Assembly (NCBI RefSeq): GCF_910592395.1
Contig: NC_088311.1
Location: 9,300,501-9,364,500 of the forward strand
Source: Lineus longissimus
Taxonomy: Eukaryota; Nemertea; Pilidiophora; Heteronemertea; Lineidae
DNA length: 64,000 bases
Reading direction: 5' to 3'
In this document: piece by piece, positions 62,301 to 64,000 of the stretch
How the letters are laid out: each line of letters starts with the position of its first letter
Position numbering within the stretch: position 1 is the first letter of the stretch
Program-made: the position numbers and the translations under genes
Notes under the pieces: generated by a model
Seen by the model: the letters and a program-made list of their open reading frames with translations, nothing else
Databases searched by the model: none
Told to the model about the DNA's origin: nothing

Positions 62301-64000
62301 CTGTTTTGAGTTGCATGTATAGCCATGCATGTACAGTAGTCTCAATTAGCTTTGGCGTCAACCTGACGCACTTTTTTGTTCGATAACGGCTCTTAGGAAG
62401 GCAGTCCTATATAGTTCCTCACACATTTCCTCAGTGACTGAACCTAGGCCTATGATGCCATTGATTTATTTCTGATTTGTTTTGGCAAGTTGATACCCTT
62501 GAAATATATTCAACTCATGAAATGTCTATGGCTGACGATCGTTCCCCATCAGAATTGCACTCCTATACAGTACGTTACAATGACAAGGGGCCTGACTAAT
62601 CCTCTGGCACGACCCATCCCCATGTCGCCTGCCACAGGCCACTACCCATGACTGCCCACAGGGCCGCTGCATCAGAGCTCCCCATCCAAAGTGACCGTTT
62701 CCCAGCTCCCATCGGACCTCTTGGCAATCCATCAGCCTGTCTAGGTTACTTTACTTTGCATTTCCTTTCTACATTCCCATGGGTGTTCTCACTGATCCTT
62801 GCCATTCTGTACTGTATTCGTTCCTGACATGCTGTCCTTCGGTGATGGCCCCATGTCTGTCTCCCAAAACAGTCAAAAGCTCTGGAAATGGTATGATGCA
62901 TCAGCTTCCGACGAAAAAAATATGTAATTTTTTACCTTTGAAGTTAGGTCAAAAACGTCTGTAAGATGTATAATTGCTGCATTTTCCGAGTAGTTGCTAC
63001 AAAATGACATAACAATCATGCTTTTTCACATCCATCGTTGGTTGACAGTGACACCCTTTCGCATGATTCAACTACTGCAACAGTGATTAACTGACGCAGT
63101 TTCGCCGCTTTCACGGGTTATGAGGTCCCAGTTACCGTAATGCGGTGCCAATAACCGGCATCGAATAGCCAACGCCTGCAATATCAGTAATATTCTCAAC
63201 GTTGTGGAAGCAGACAAGGCTGACTAAGATGCTAGGGGATGAGAAGAAACAGCAAAAAAGAAAGACGGTTTTTTCTTCATGTTACGAGAGATTTAGTAGG
63301 ACAAAAATTGTGTTCAACCTGAAGACATTGAAACATCTTAAGTTTTCATATCATTCTGAATCACTCGACTCGTACTTTTCTTTAAGCGCAATAATTTCAT
63401 CCTGCAATCGCACCATCGACAATAAGCTGTAGAAGCCACGATTTTGCATCCAAGCATTACGGATTTCCCAAGATAAAAGAGTTCATGACATAATGTCAAG
63501 AGGGAATGCGACTGATGTCGCTGGGACCAGTCACCAGATGACGTGTCATATCTACTGGATTAGCTTCTGTCATCCCGGGATGCAAAAGGATTTAAAAAAT
63601 TAGCATTGGCAATATTGACACATTCGAGTGAAGTCAACCATTGTCATTGTTGGCTTGACACATCTCTGCAGAAATACTGGAATGTCCTTTGTGACATTGA
63701 GTGATCGGCGGTGCAGAGGCGACAGCATCTAATGTCAATTCTGTTGTCACTGGTTTAAGCGAGAAATGTCTGTGCCACACATGTAATATTTCAGTCACAA
63801 GAAAATATCTTTAAAAAGTCAATAAGCGAGACCCTTTCTGCTGGGAGAACATCAAATAGACAATCATTCAATGAAACCTTGTGTGTGCGTGACTCCTGAC
63901 AATTTTGGTTTGATGTAATTCTTCACTTGACAACTATAAGGGTCGAAACTGAAAGCATGAAAAGTGCCATAGGTCCTGCATTGATAACACTGTCATATTC
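59322..64000. other. Intron 9 or 3' flank, nothing recognised
   Basis: Exon 9 ends in a good donor, so at least one more exon should follow. No stretch here has an acceptor, a continuing phase-1 frame and a plausible family motif. Confidence 0.5.

Noticed and set aside
1-64000. CRISPR arrays, operons or prokaryotic mobile elements
   Set aside because: There is no regularly spaced direct-repeat array, and the spliced genes show this is animal nuclear DNA.

Overview
The window looks like nuclear DNA of an invertebrate animal. It is AT-rich and intron-rich, it carries several families of degenerate mobile elements, and the palindrome TACATGTA recurs throughout. No dense ORF layout, ribosome binding sites or operons are visible. 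The protein family of the main gene and the TACATGTA bias suggest a protostome, most likely a lophotrochozoan such as a mollusc or brachiopod. That placement is inference.

The main gene lies on the + strand. Nine coding exons with matching splice phases run from 19988 to 59321 and join into a 359-residue, cysteine-rich partial protein. It has 18 Cys and three N-glycosylation sequons, and resembles the uncharacterised secreted or membrane-anchored invertebrate family annotated as DUF7042/7043/7044/7045. The exons are 19988-20129, 43987-44054, 44973-45065, 45357-45527, 47014-47123, 50294-50402, 50713-50962, 53031-53102 and 59257-59321. The signal-peptide exon and the 3' end were not found and may lie outside the window.

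The 23.9-kb first intron (20130-43986) holds a nested set of elements. On the - strand there is an apparently intact pogo/Tigger-like DDE transposase gene of three exons (583 aa), with an N-terminal helix-turn-helix and a C-terminal PHD-like zinc finger. On the + strand there is a broken rhodopsin-family GPCR, truncated by a small inverted-repeat element flanked by ACT on both sides. Two other inverted-repeat elements (31757-32149 and 32331-32443) sit beside the transposase gene.

From 1 to about 19.9 kb no gene was recognised. That stretch contains a (CAT)n microsatellite, a tRNA-derived SINE with clear A and B boxes (about 10290-10600), two related fragments, a G-rich tract and a 58-bp tandem duplication just upstream of the first recognised exon. 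Intron 8 (53103-59256) carries a (CGT)n tract followed by degenerate tandem copies of a roughly 300-bp unit. The last 4.7 kb (59322-64000) holds no exon I could support.
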